Assembly: GCA_951812805.1 (NCBI GenBank)
Contig: CATOSZ010000001.1
Location: forward strand, 1-64,000
Direction of reading: 5' to 3'
Source: an uncultured Alphaproteobacteria bacterium
GTDB taxonomy: Bacteria > Pseudomonadota > Alphaproteobacteria > GCA-2731375
DNA length: 64,000 bases
Part shown: one piece after another, positions 7,010-15,410 of the stretch
Layout: the number at the start of each line of letters is the position of its first letter
How positions within the stretch are numbered: the stretch's first letter is position 1
The notes under the pieces: generated by a model
Seen by the model: the letters and a program-made list of their open reading frames with translations, nothing else
Databases searched by the model: none
What the model was told of the DNA's origin: nothing
Position numbers and translations under genes: made by a program

Positions 7010-8098
7010 ATGGCCGAGAGAGGACAGGTCATTGCGCTGAACGAAGCCTCGGAGGGGGCGTTGGGCGAGACGCCGGTGCCCGCGGGCGCCGATTTCGCCG
7101 AGACGCGGCGACGGCTCGGCCGATTGCTGATCGACCATACCCTGGTGCAAAGCTGGCGGCGCTGCCGGCGCGCGGGCCAGCCCTACGGCTTTCCCGATCC
7201 CGAAGCCCTGTTGCCGGAGCACGGCACGGGCCGGGTCGAGCAGCCCTATCAGAACACCGCCCTCGTGTTCGCCGTCGACGGCCGGGTGCCGATCGGCCTC
7301 AACAAGCATTTCCGTCTGCGCGCCTCCAACCGGGTGAGCTGGCGCAACCTCTCGGCCTATGCGCCGGAGCTGGATCTGAGCGATTACAAATCCGCCGACG
7401 GGCGCTTCGATTCGCCGGGCCTGGATACGCTCGTGCGCCGGCTGCTGCCGCTCGACTATGCGCTGATGGTGGAGCGGGTGGCGGAAGGCGACGGCGACCA
7501 GGTCTTCGCCCTGACCCATTTTCACGTGAAGCTGGAGCGCCTGACCGACAACGCGATCAAGGACCTCGGCCGCGGCCTCGGCTATATCGAGCGCCGCCTG
7601 TTCGAGCGGGGCGAGGACTATGTCGAGGCGCTGGAGGCCAAGTTCTACGAATACTACGGCTTCTCCGCCAACGCCTCCGGCCGCAAGAGCGCGGGCGCCA
7701 TGGCGGCGCAGCTGCTGGCGACGGGCGAGCCCGATTTCGCCGTCTATGTCGCGAGCCAGGCGGACAATCGGCTGACCGTGCTGACCCGCGACGACACGGT
7801 CACGCAGTATTTGCTAATCCGCCTCTCCGGCCGCGCCCGCCAGCGCTTCGAAGCCTCGGTTCCGACGGGATTCGAGCCCGCGGACTATCTGGTGAACCCG
7901 CCCGATGGCCCGGACGCGGTGCTGATCCTGCGCGCCCGCCTCACCCGGACCGAGGCCGCCCGCCCTCGCCGCCGCCGCGCCCGCGACAAGGACGTGAACA
8001 AGCCCTGGCTGGCGTTGGCTGAAGAAGCGGTGATCGCCCTGCCGGGCCGCGAGGCCCCCGAAATCCCAATCGCCTGGAGCGAGGGTGCGGGGGGCTAG
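7010..8098 (+). CDS. Hypothetical protein, family not recognised (362 aa)
   Basis: I do not recognise this protein. It is soluble by eye, with no signal peptide or membrane segment. The central region (about 130-215) is acidic and helical, with aromatic-rich stretches such as EAKFYEYYGFS. A basic segment PRRRRARDKD lies near residue 325. No Walker, Rossmann, helix-turn-helix or metal motif is obvious. Codon use matches the neighbours and it covers over 1 kb without a stop, so it is very probably a real gene. It starts at ATG 7010 with a weak GGAAAG upstream and diverges from maf. Confidence 0.75.
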   Translation: MAERGQVIALNEASEGALGETPVPAGADFAETRRRLGRLLIDHTLVQSWRRCRRAGQPYGFPDPEALLPEHGTGRVEQPYQNTALVFAVDGRVPIGLNKHFRLRASNRVSWRNLSAYAPELDLSDYKSADGRFDSPGLDTLVRRLLPLDYALMVERVAEGDGDQVFALTHFHVKLERLTDNAIKDLGRGLGYIERRLFERGEDYVEALEAKFYEYYGFSANASGRKSAGAMAAQLLATGEPDFAVYVASQADNRLTVLTRDDTVTQYLLIRLSGRARQRFEASVPTGFEPADYLVNPPDGPDAVLILRARLTRTEAARPRRRRARDKDVNKPWLALAEEAVIALPGREAPEIPIAWSEGAGG

Positions 8099-8114
8099 CG
8101 TTTCGCCTGAGGCT

Positions 8115-8633
8115 TCAGGCGTTCATCGCGAGCACAATCGCACTCAGCACCGAGCCGGCGATGAGGGAAATGCCAGAGACGACGACGAGTAGGATCTGGA
8201 CGACCATCCTGCCCCGTCGGTCGTGCGTGATCACGAGCCGCTCGTCCCCCTCGACCCCCGCGGCCAGACCGTCGACCAGGAGGCGGTAGCGCCCGGGCCG
8301 ATCGATCTCAAAGGCCCGCAAGCTGTGCCGAGCCCGCGACCAGCCGGACGAGCTGGTCGGCACGAGGCCGTGCGACAGCGACACGTTCACGCCATCCTCG
8401 ATGCCTTCCAGCCGGTAGTCCAATCCGCGAAAGGCCCGGCTTCCCCGCGCGCCTTCGGCGTGCAGCAGGAACGACCCCGCCCGGTCCAAGACGACTTCCG
8501 CCTCGCCGGCCAGCGGAACCGAGGCGACATCGCCGCCCCGCATGGTTCGCACAAGTCGTCGGGTGGCCACGGCCAGGACGACGAGGGCGCCAAGCGCCAC
8601 GGGCAGCGTCAGCCATAGCCACTCAAACGACAT
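8115..8633 (-). CDS. Small membrane protein with two terminal TM helices
   Basis: The 172-residue protein has a hydrophobic helix at about residues 5-24 (WLWLTLPVALGALVVLAVA) and another at about 145-168 (VVQILLVVVSGISLIAGSVL). Between them lies a roughly 115-residue beta-rich domain with FLLHAEGARG and YRLLVDGLAAG, probably outside the membrane. I do not recognise the family. GAGG lies 7 nt before the ATG. The start is only 9 bp after the GNAT gene stop, so the two are likely co-transcribed. Confidence 0.75.
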   Translation of the reverse strand: MSFEWLWLTLPVALGALVVLAVATRRLVRTMRGGDVASVPLAGEAEVVLDRAGSFLLHAEGARGSRAFRGLDYRLEGIEDGVNVSLSHGLVPTSSSGWSRARHSLRAFEIDRPGRYRLLVDGLAAGVEGDERLVITHDRRGRMVVQILLVVVSGISLIAGSVLSAIVLAMNA

Positions 8634-8642
8634 GGCCGCGCC

Positions 8643-9389
8643 TCAACCGATACGCCGCTCGCTCGGTGCCCGCGCCGCCATCGCCGCGGCGAGCGAAGAC
8701 TTGGCAACACCGGCGGTGTCGAAGTTGGCGGGGTCGAGCCAGGTTTGCAGGATGTCGCGGACTTCGGGCCATTCGTCGTCGAGGATGGAGAACCAGGCGG
8801 TGTCGCGGTTCATGCCCTTGAAGATCTGGTGGTTGTAGAAGATCCCCTCGAAGCGAAAGCCGAGCCGGGCCGCGGCACCGCGCGACTTGGCGTTGAGGGC
8901 GTTGCAACGCCATTGCATGCGGCGGTAGCCGAGGTCGCTCATCGCGTAATCGAGCATCAAATAGAGCGCTTCCGTCGCTGCCCGCGTTCGCTGCAATTCG
9001 ACGCCGAACCAGATGTGGCCGATCTCGATCACGCCGTCGCGGGCCGACATGTCCATGAAGCTCGCCTGGCCGCGCGCGCCGTCGGCGCCTTCGGGCAGGA
9101 TGGCGTGGTAGATGCGGTCCAGCATCGCCGCCTGGCTGCGGAGGTCCGCCTGGTAGGCTTCCAGCGTCGGCCAGGGCCCGTCATAGAGGAAGTCCCAGAT
9201 CCGCAAGGCCGCTTCCGGCTCGTGCGCGGCGGTGAAGAGGGCCGGCCCGTGCCGTGCGGCGTCCAGCGGCTCCAGCCGGACATAGCGGCCCTCAAGCGGC
9301 GCGCGGGCCGGGACGAGGGCCGGTGGCGGCGTCGTCACCGTGTCGCCCTTCAGCGGGCGGGGATAGATCCGTTCCTGTTCTTCAAGCAT
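8643..9389 (-). CDS. GNAT family N-acetyltransferase
   Basis: A 248-residue GCN5-related acetyltransferase of the RimJ/RimL-like subgroup (Acetyltransf_3 type) that uses acetyl-CoA. Typical signs are LEGRYVRLEPLDAARHG near the N-terminus, then GVIEIGHIWFGVELQRTRAATEALYLMLDYAM, and MQWRCNALNAKSRGAAARLGFRFEG, which is the C-terminal acyl-CoA-binding end of this family. The ATG at 9387-9389 has AGGAGG about 9 nt upstream, so I prefer it to the in-frame start at 9470. It lies 106 bp after the SDR gene and may be a distal part of the TPP-riboswitch operon or have its own promoter. The substrate is unknown. Confidence 0.87.
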   Translation of the reverse strand: MLEEQERIYPRPLKGDTVTTPPPALVPARAPLEGRYVRLEPLDAARHGPALFTAAHEPEAALRIWDFLYDGPWPTLEAYQADLRSQAAMLDRIYHAILPEGADGARGQASFMDMSARDGVIEIGHIWFGVELQRTRAATEALYLMLDYAMSDLGYRRMQWRCNALNAKSRGAAARLGFRFEGIFYNHQIFKGMNRDTAWFSILDDEWPEVRDILQTWLDPANFDTAGVAKSSLAAAMAARAPSERRIG

Positions 9390-9495
9390 CGTGGGCCCTC
9401 CTGCCTCGAACACCGGGGCAACATAAGCACCGGCCGGTTCTACCGGCAGGGCCAATTCCGCAATTCGCATAAAGCCACTCGCCCGGCGGGCCGGC

Positions 9496-10263
9496 TCACC
9501 CCATCACCAGGCCGCCGTCGACATAGAGGGTCTGGCCGGTCATGAAGCCGCTCCAATCGCAGCTCAGGAACAGGACCGGGCCGGCGACGTCCTCGGGGCG
9601 GGCGAGACGGCGGAGCGGGGTCTGGGCGATCAGTTGTTCCTTCAGGGTTTCCTTGGTCTGGGCCGAGGCTTCGGTCGGATAGACCAGCCCGGGGGCGACG
9701 CAGTTCACGCGGATGCCGAAGGGGCCGAGCTCCGCCGCCAGGTTGCGCGAGAAGCCGACGAGGGCGGATTTGCCTGTGGTGTAGTCGTGATAGGGGATGC
9801 TCGGCCGGGCGACGAGGTCGCTCGCCACGTTGACGATTCCGCCCGCCGCCCGCGCCCGCATCGAGGGCAGCAGGGCGCGGATCAGGCCGTGCGCGCCCTT
9901 CACCGCGCCCTCGAACTGCGCCTGGTAGTCTTCCCATTCCAACTCCCAGAACAGCGCCCGGCGTTCCGCGTCGAAGCGGTAGGCGCGGAAGGCGTTGTTG
10001 ACCAGCACGTCGACATGGCCGAAGTCCGCCAGCACCGTTTCGGCCAGGGTGCGGACCGCGTCCCCGTCCGTGACGTCGGCGGCGTAGGCCTGGGCCCGGC
10101 CGCCGGCTTCGCGACAGCGGGCGACGGTCGCCGCCGCCGCGTCTTCGTTGCTCAGATAGTTGATCGCCACCGCCGCGCCTTCCGCGGCGAAGGCGGTGGC
10201 GATGGCGGCCCCGATGCCCCGGCTGGCGCCGGTGACCAGGACGTTCTTGGTGCTGAGGTCCAT
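9496..10263 (-). CDS. Short-chain dehydrogenase/reductase (SDR)
   Basis: This is a classical 255-residue SDR using NAD(P)H. The cofactor motif TGASRGIG is at residues 11-18, NNAF at about 89-92, and the catalytic Ser148, Tyr161 and Lys165 (YTTGK) are all present. The C-terminus ends in the usual YVDGG. It is FabG-like in length, but the substrate is not readable. It lies 18 bp after the ABC solute-binding gene and is the sixth gene of the riboswitch operon. Its neighbours are a LuxE/LuxC pair that would produce an aldehyde, so reduction of that aldehyde to an alcohol is a reasonable inferred role. Confidence 0.92.
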   Translation of the reverse strand: MDLSTKNVLVTGASRGIGAAIATAFAAEGAAVAINYLSNEDAAAATVARCREAGGRAQAYAADVTDGDAVRTLAETVLADFGHVDVLVNNAFRAYRFDAERRALFWELEWEDYQAQFEGAVKGAHGLIRALLPSMRARAAGGIVNVASDLVARPSIPYHDYTTGKSALVGFSRNLAAELGPFGIRVNCVAPGLVYPTEASAQTKETLKEQLIAQTPLRRLARPEDVAGPVLFLSCDWSGFMTGQTLYVDGGLVMG

Positions 10264-10281
10264 CGGCGCCGCCTCCGGGTT

Positions 10282-11256
10282 TCAGTTCGGGATCAGGTCG
10301 GACTTGATCACCGCCGACATGTCCTGCCTGGTCTCGAGCAGGCCGAGGGCGTGGAAGGTGTCGGCGCCCTGCTGCAACAGCTCCAAATCGAAGTGGCCGA
10401 GTCCTTTCTTCGCCGTGGTCTCGGATACGGTGGAGATGTTGCGGATCTTGATGATCTCCAAGTTGATCATTTCGTCGCGGCCGTTGATCGCGCGGGTCTT
10501 GGCGATTTTGGCGGCCTCCTCCGGGTTCTCGATCATCCAGGCCGCACTCGCCCGGTAGGCCTTCAGGAAGCGCTTCAGCAGGGGTTTTTGGCTCTCGTAC
10601 ATCGCACTCGGCACGACGAACATGTCGCTCGGCACGTTCAGATGGTCGCGCACCTCGATGACGTCGACGTCACCCAGGCCCTTCAGCTTGCCGACGAACA
10701 GGCCGGTGTCCGTCGCCGCCGTCGCGTCGACCTGGCCCTGGATGACGGGGCCGAAGTTCAGCAGGCCGGTGACGACGATCTCCACGTCCTTTTCCGTGAG
10801 CCCGACCTGGTGCAGCAGGACCTGCAGGTTCTGCCGTGTGCCGCTGGACAGGCTGTAGACGCCGATCTTCTTGCCCTTCAGATGCTCCGGCCGGGTGATG
10901 CCACGGTCCTTCGGCGCCACCACGTTGAAGACGTTCTGGGGATAGATGTTGTAGATCGCCACCAGCTTCTCCCCCTTGTCGAGGGCCTGGTAGAACGAGG
11001 CCGGATCGGTGAAGGCGATGTCGGCCGCCCCCGACAGCATGTTGCGGATGGCGGAGCCGCCACCGGTGCCGGGCACATAGCCGAGCTCGATCCCCTCCGC
11101 CTGGAAGAAGCCCTTGTCGGGTTCCGCCAGCAGGTTGGTGATTTCGCTGATCGGCTTGCTCCAGCCGGCGACGGAGAGCTTGTCGAGGGCCTGGGCGGCG
11201 GTGCCGGCAGAGGCCAGGGCGAGGAGTCCGAGGCTGAGAATTCGCAGGAGGTTCAT
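10282..11256 (-). CDS. NMT1/THI5-type ABC transporter solute-binding protein
   Basis: The 324-residue periplasmic protein captures a small solute for the adjacent permease. A Sec signal peptide covers about residues 1-23 (MNLLRILSLGLLALASAG, cleavage after AQA). The mature part has NLLAEPDKGFFQAEGIELGY and GSAIRNMLSGAADIAFTD, the normal opening of the NMT1/THI5/SsuA-like fold. Members of this group bind thiamine pyrimidine precursors, riboflavin, or sulfonates. The TPP riboswitch ahead of the operon favours a thiamine precursor here (inference). The ATG at 11254-11256 overlaps the permease stop as ATGA. Confidence 0.9.
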   Translation of the reverse strand: MNLLRILSLGLLALASAGTAAQALDKLSVAGWSKPISEITNLLAEPDKGFFQAEGIELGYVPGTGGGSAIRNMLSGAADIAFTDPASFYQALDKGEKLVAIYNIYPQNVFNVVAPKDRGITRPEHLKGKKIGVYSLSSGTRQNLQVLLHQVGLTEKDVEIVVTGLLNFGPVIQGQVDATAATDTGLFVGKLKGLGDVDVIEVRDHLNVPSDMFVVPSAMYESQKPLLKRFLKAYRASAAWMIENPEEAAKIAKTRAINGRDEMINLEIIKIRNISTVSETTAKKGLGHFDLELLQQGADTFHALGLLETRQDMSAVIKSDLIPN

Positions 11257-12014
11257 AGGGCAAGTCCTTTCTGGTGATGGCGCAGCAGCCGCCGCTCCAC
11301 CGCGATGGTGAATTGGTAGACGGCGATGCCGAGGAAGGTGATGACGAAGAAGAGGGCGAACATGAGGGTCGAGTCCATCATCCCCTGGGCGGCGATGATG
11401 GTGGCGCCGAGGCCTTCGCGCCCGCCGATGAACTCGCCGACGACGGCGCCGACCAGGGCCAGCACGACGGCGACGCGCACGCCGGCCAGGATCACCGGCA
11501 GGCCCGAGGGCAGTTTCAACCGGGCCAGCGTCTGCCAGCGTGAGGCACCCAGCATGCGGAAGAGGTCGCGCTTGCGCGGATCGATCAGCTGCAGCCCGGT
11601 GAGCGTGTTCTCCAACAGGGGAAAAAAGCAGATGAGCGCCGTGATCACCACGGTCGAGGTCATGCCGAAGCCGAACCAGACGATGAACAGCGGGCCCAGC
11701 GCCAGCTTCGGGACCACCTGGCTGGCGATGACATAGGGCCAGAGCAGGCGGCGCAGGAAATCGACCTCGCCCAGCACGACGCCGCAGCTGAAACCAATGG
11801 CGCAGCCGAGGCCGAGGCCGAGCAGCATTTCGGCGCTGGTAACCCAGATATGCGGCCAGAGATAGCCGCTTGCGAGGCCGCTCCACAGCACCTCGGCGAC
11901 GGCGAGGGGGGCCGGGATCACCAGGGCCGAAATGCCGGTCCATCGGCAGAACAGGTCCCAGGCTACCAGCAGGACGACCAGCAGGGCGAGGGAATAGAGC
12001 CGGGTCGACGTCAT
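11253..12014 (-). CDS. ABC transporter permease (BPD type)
   Basis: A 253-residue inner-membrane permease of the binding-protein-dependent type, similar to ThiX/SsuC permeases. About six membrane segments are visible, starting with LYSLALLVVLLVAWDLF. The EAA-like coupling loop reads MLGASRWQTLARLKLPSGLPVI, near residue 170. The ATG at 12012-12014 starts right before the first helix; the longer open frame upstream lies inside the ATPase gene and is rejected. It is 10 bp after the ATPase gene and overlaps the solute-binding gene by 4 bp, so the three form one importer. Confidence 0.92.
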   Translation of the reverse strand: MTSTRLYSLALLVVLLVAWDLFCRWTGISALVIPAPLAVAEVLWSGLASGYLWPHIWVTSAEMLLGLGLGCAIGFSCGVVLGEVDFLRRLLWPYVIASQVVPKLALGPLFIVWFGFGMTSTVVITALICFFPLLENTLTGLQLIDPRKRDLFRMLGASRWQTLARLKLPSGLPVILAGVRVAVVLALVGAVVGEFIGGREGLGATIIAAQGMMDSTLMFALFFVITFLGIAVYQFTIAVERRLLRHHQKGLAL

Positions 12015-12024
12015 GGCCGGCCCC

Positions 12025-12774
12025 TCACGCCGCCAACGGCGCGCGCATCGCCTGGCGGGCATCCAGGCAGAGGGCGTTGAAGCGGGCATCGTGGCGCAGC
12101 TCGGCGGCGCGCGGGCGGGCAATCGGCACTTCGAGCCGGGCGCGGATGGCGCCGGCCTCCATCACCGCGACGCGGTCGGCGAGGAAGACCGCCTCGGCGA
12201 TGTCGTGCGTGACGAAGAGCACGGTGGTCGTCCGTGCCGCCACCAGGTCCAGCAGGTCGGCCTGTAGTTCCTCCCGCGTCATGGCGTCGAGGGCGGCGAA
12301 CGGCTCGTCCATCAATAGCAGGTCCGGGCCGCCGATCAGCGCCCGGGCGATCGCCACCCGGCTCTGCTGTCCGCCGGAAAGCTCCAGCGGATAACGCGCC
12401 TCGAGGTCGCCGATGCCAAGCAGATGCAACAGCTCGCCGGCCCGCGCCCGGTCCTCGGCCGAGACGGCGCCGCGCAGCGAGATCGGCAGCAACACGTTCT
12501 CCAGCACCGGTCGCCATTCCAGCAAGGTCGGGGCCTGGAAGACGAAGCCGACGTCGGGTCGCGGGCCATCGACCGGCCGGCCGTCGATGCGGACCCTGCC
12601 GGCGCTCGGGACCAGCAGCCCGGCAGCGAGCTTCAGCAACGTCGTCTTGCCGCAGCCGCTGCGCCCGACCAGGCAATGAAAGGCGCCGGTTGGAATGTCC
12701 CAGTCGACCGCGTCGACCACGCTGGCCTCGTCCCCGTAGGCATAGGAGATGCCGGCGATGTCGAGAAAATTCAT
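12025..12774 (-). CDS. ABC transporter ATP-binding protein
   Basis: A 249-residue ABC ATPase of the nitrate/sulfonate/THI5 subfamily that powers the adjacent permease. Walker A GRSGCGKTT is at residues 37-45, the Q-loop FQAP at about 79-82, the signature LSGGQ at 132-136, Walker B LLLMDEP at 152-158, and the switch His in FVTHD. All catalytic residues are present. It follows the LuxC-like gene by 10 bp and precedes the permease by 10 bp, so importer and reductase genes share one transcript behind the TPP riboswitch. Confidence 0.95.
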   Translation of the reverse strand: MNFLDIAGISYAYGDEASVVDAVDWDIPTGAFHCLVGRSGCGKTTLLKLAAGLLVPSAGRVRIDGRPVDGPRPDVGFVFQAPTLLEWRPVLENVLLPISLRGAVSAEDRARAGELLHLLGIGDLEARYPLELSGGQQSRVAIARALIGGPDLLLMDEPFAALDAMTREELQADLLDLVAARTTTVLFVTHDIAEAVFLADRVAVMEAGAIRARLEVPIARPRAAELRHDARFNALCLDARQAMRAPLAA

Positions 12775-12784
12775 GCCGCCGTCC

Positions 12785-14242
12785 TCACGCCAGATAGTCC
12801 GCGAGATCCTCGGCCGCCAGTTCGGCCGCGGCCTCGATCTCGGTGATGGTGACCAGGTCCAGCAGGTTGAAGCGGCCGTCGTGATGCCAGCCGGCCTCCA
12901 GCACGCTCATCCGGCCGAGCGCGGTAATCCGCGTGACGCCGGCCGAGCCCAGCGCCTCGGCCAGCGGGAAGAGGCGTTCGGGCGCGGCGGCGATTGCCGC
13001 GGATTGCAGATAGGCGCGGCGCGGCGCGACGCAGGCGACGACGTCGGCGAGATCGGTCACCGCCGCGACCCGGATCGTGCGGTTGAGGACGCTCGGATCC
13101 AGGGCGTCGGCCGTGCCGGTGAAGGCGACGCTCCAGGCCGCCTCGCCGCCGCCGACGACCTCGACCTCAGCGCCGGCGAGGCCGCGCATCTCCTGGCCAT
13201 GGCGCCAGCCGGCGAGGGCGTTCGCCTCGCCGACGTCGAGGGGGCGGCGGGGAAACCGGCTCTCGAAGGCGGAAAGCTCATGGGCGAGCGCGCGGGCGAA
13301 TTCGCGCGGGCTGAGCGCACCGCCCGCCTCGACGAAGACGCATTGCGGCGAATAGCAACCCTGCTGGTCGAAGGCGACGATGTCGCGGGCCGCCTCGTGC
13401 GCGCTGTTCCAGGCCTTCGCCGTGTCCAGTGCCTCGCGGGCGATCACCTGGAAGCTGATCTTGTGGCCATGGGGCAGGAAGCGGGTGGTGATGGGGACGC
13501 GCCGGGCGAGATCCGCGAGTGCCTCGTTGCCGCCGTAGGCCATCACCACGTCGGCCTCGGCGAGGAGGGCGGCCTCGCTCTCGCCCTCGCCGCCGCGCCA
13601 CCAGACAACGCCCAGCGCGGCGCCGAGCGTCGGCTCGACCTCCGCCAGCAGGCGGGCGAAGTGGCCGGCGAACAGCGGCTCGGCGCTGGCGACCTTGCCG
13701 ATGGAACCCGCCTTGACCAGCAGTCCGCTCACCAGGCTCCAGAGCGGCAGGCCCGGCACGTTGCCGGCCCAGACATGGGCCAGCAGCTCGGGCCCATGGG
13801 CGCGGGCGTAGCCGCCCTTGGGCGTCGGCTGGAAGCCGTCCAGCAGGCCGGGATTGGCGAAGTCCTCGGCCAGGAAGCGGGTCAGCTGCGGCTTGCGGAA
13901 GGTCTTCAGATAGTCGGTCAGACCGACACGGACCATTTCCGCGTCATAGCCGGTGATCGCGGGCAGCAGGGAATCGAGGGCACGGCGATGGGGATCGTCG
14001 CGGTCCAGCAGGCGGTGGATCGCCGCATCGACGATGTCGACGATTTCGGCGGTGCCGCGCGATTTCAGCCCCTCGCGGGCGCCCTTGCGTACGGTCGCGG
14101 CGAGACGGGCGATCTGCGCGGCGTCCAGCACCGGGACCTCGACGGCGACCGGTGGCCCGGCGCGGGTGAAGGTCAGGGTTTCCCAGCCGACCTCCGCCTC
14201 GTCGAAGCCCGGCAGCCAGCCGGCGCGGATGACCTCGCCCAT
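12785..14242 (-). CDS. LuxC-like acyl reductase
   Basis: The 485-residue protein resembles LuxC, the NADPH-dependent reductase that takes an acyl group from LuxE and releases an aldehyde. It is an aldehyde-dehydrogenase-fold enzyme. HVWAGNVPGLPLWSLVSGLL (about residues 160-180) matches the LuxC signature. The nucleophile is probably Cys296 in DQQGCYSPQC, at the position of the LuxC catalytic Cys. A longer frame extends into the upstream gene; the ATG at 14240-14242 is chosen because the LuxE-like gene stops 11 bp before it. No luxAB luciferase genes are near, so light production is not the role. The operon suggests reduction of a carboxylated thiamine precursor (inference). Confidence 0.88.
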   Translation of the reverse strand: MGEVIRAGWLPGFDEAEVGWETLTFTRAGPPVAVEVPVLDAAQIARLAATVRKGAREGLKSRGTAEIVDIVDAAIHRLLDRDDPHRRALDSLLPAITGYDAEMVRVGLTDYLKTFRKPQLTRFLAEDFANPGLLDGFQPTPKGGYARAHGPELLAHVWAGNVPGLPLWSLVSGLLVKAGSIGKVASAEPLFAGHFARLLAEVEPTLGAALGVVWWRGGEGESEAALLAEADVVMAYGGNEALADLARRVPITTRFLPHGHKISFQVIAREALDTAKAWNSAHEAARDIVAFDQQGCYSPQCVFVEAGGALSPREFARALAHELSAFESRFPRRPLDVGEANALAGWRHGQEMRGLAGAEVEVVGGGEAAWSVAFTGTADALDPSVLNRTIRVAAVTDLADVVACVAPRRAYLQSAAIAAAPERLFPLAEALGSAGVTRITALGRMSVLEAGWHHDGRFNLLDLVTITEIEAAAELAAEDLADYLA

Positions 14243-14253
14243 GATGCCCGCCC

Positions 14254-15336
14254 CTAGCCCTGGGCCGCCCGCAGGAATTCGTCGACGGCGAGCGAGCAGC
14301 CTTGCGCTTCCGCCCCGCCGGCCCGGCCCAGCAGCTCGAAGCCGCCCGGCACGATGCGGCCCGCGTCCTCGGTCAGGATCGTCGTGCAGATGTTGAAATG
14401 GGCGAGGTCGGTGTGGGCCAGCACGCCGATGGCGCCCGCCGGGACGTCCCGCCCACTCAACGGATCGACGACGCGGGTGCGGATCCAGGGTGGCCCTGAC
14501 TTCACGGACGGGGCGACCTCGTTGCCGTCGTCGTAGAACTGGGTCGAGAGTTCGGTCATCCCGTACATGTTGATGCAGCGCCGTCGCGGCACGCCGAAGC
14601 GGGCGGTGAGCGTGTCGTAGAAGGCGTCCGCCTCCAGCTCCCGCGATTGGCCCTTGAAGCCGCCGGTATCGAGGATCCGGCTGCCCTCGGGCAGGGCGAA
14701 GCGCAGATCGCGGGCGGCCATCTCGTCCAGCACGTGCACCAGCGAAAAGCTGGCGCCCAGCAGGGCGAAGGGCGTGTCCCCGGCTTCGGCCCGGGCCAGG
14801 CGGTCGAACAGGGCCTCGAATTCGACGCCTGCCTCGGAGACGAAATAGCCGCTGTCCTGCGTGCCGAAACACTGAAGCGCCAGGGCGAGATAGTGCGCGA
14901 GCGACGAATTCGCCATCATCGCCTCGGTCGGGAACAGCACGGCCATCGGCAGGCGGGTGTCCTCGCCCATGAAGCGGTCCTGGAAGTTCCGCGTCATGGA
15001 GGCGTCATAGACGTCGAGCGTCGAATGATGGCTGCAGCCGCGCACGCCCTGGGTCGTGCCGCTGGTCATGAAGGTCCGCATCACCGCCCCGGGCGGCACG
15101 CAACTGAGGGTGAGGTCCTTGAAGGCGTCGATCGGCACCGGGGGGATATCGCGCCAGCCGGCGACGGTGGCGGGGGTGCGGCCACGTAGGCGGCAGAAGC
15201 GCTGGAACGGCTCGTTCCCGGCGAACTGGTAGGCGAAGAGGCGCAGTGCCAGCGCGTCGAAGCCCGCCTCACTCCCGTCCTCGGCGGCGATGAAGGCCAT
15301 CACCGCCTGGATAATGTCGTCCTGGCTGTCCGCCAT
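14254..15336 (-). CDS. LuxE-like acyl-protein synthetase
   Basis: The 360-residue protein belongs to the LuxE acyl-protein synthetase family (PF04443-like, adenylate-forming). Such enzymes activate a carboxylic acid with ATP and hold it as a thioester for LuxC. Visible motifs are the phosphate loop TSGTTQG (91-97), DTGGFKGQ (223-230) and NMYGMTE (256-262). Cys347 in AQGCSLA sits 13 residues from the C-terminus, where LuxE carries its acyl-accepting Cys. Natural LuxE uses fatty acids; the substrate here need not be one. It is the first gene after the TPP riboswitch. GAGGA lies 8 nt before the ATG. Confidence 0.88.
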   Translation of the reverse strand: MADSQDDIIQAVMAFIAAEDGSEAGFDALALRLFAYQFAGNEPFQRFCRLRGRTPATVAGWRDIPPVPIDAFKDLTLSCVPPGAVMRTFMTSGTTQGVRGCSHHSTLDVYDASMTRNFQDRFMGEDTRLPMAVLFPTEAMMANSSLAHYLALALQCFGTQDSGYFVSEAGVEFEALFDRLARAEAGDTPFALLGASFSLVHVLDEMAARDLRFALPEGSRILDTGGFKGQSRELEADAFYDTLTARFGVPRRRCINMYGMTELSTQFYDDGNEVAPSVKSGPPWIRTRVVDPLSGRDVPAGAIGVLAHTDLAHFNICTTILTEDAGRIVPGGFELLGRAGGAEAQGCSLAVDEFLRAAQG

Positions 15337-15410
15337 CGAGCACGTCCTCGCGCAGTTCCGCTGACGCGGGCGGCCATGACGGTTGGGTTTTGGCTGAACA
15401 CGAAACGCCC

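Noticed and set aside
12785..15336. A bioluminescence (lux) operon
   Set aside because: LuxC- and LuxE-like genes are present but no luxA, luxB or luxD, and the leader is a TPP riboswitch rather than a quorum-sensing promoter.
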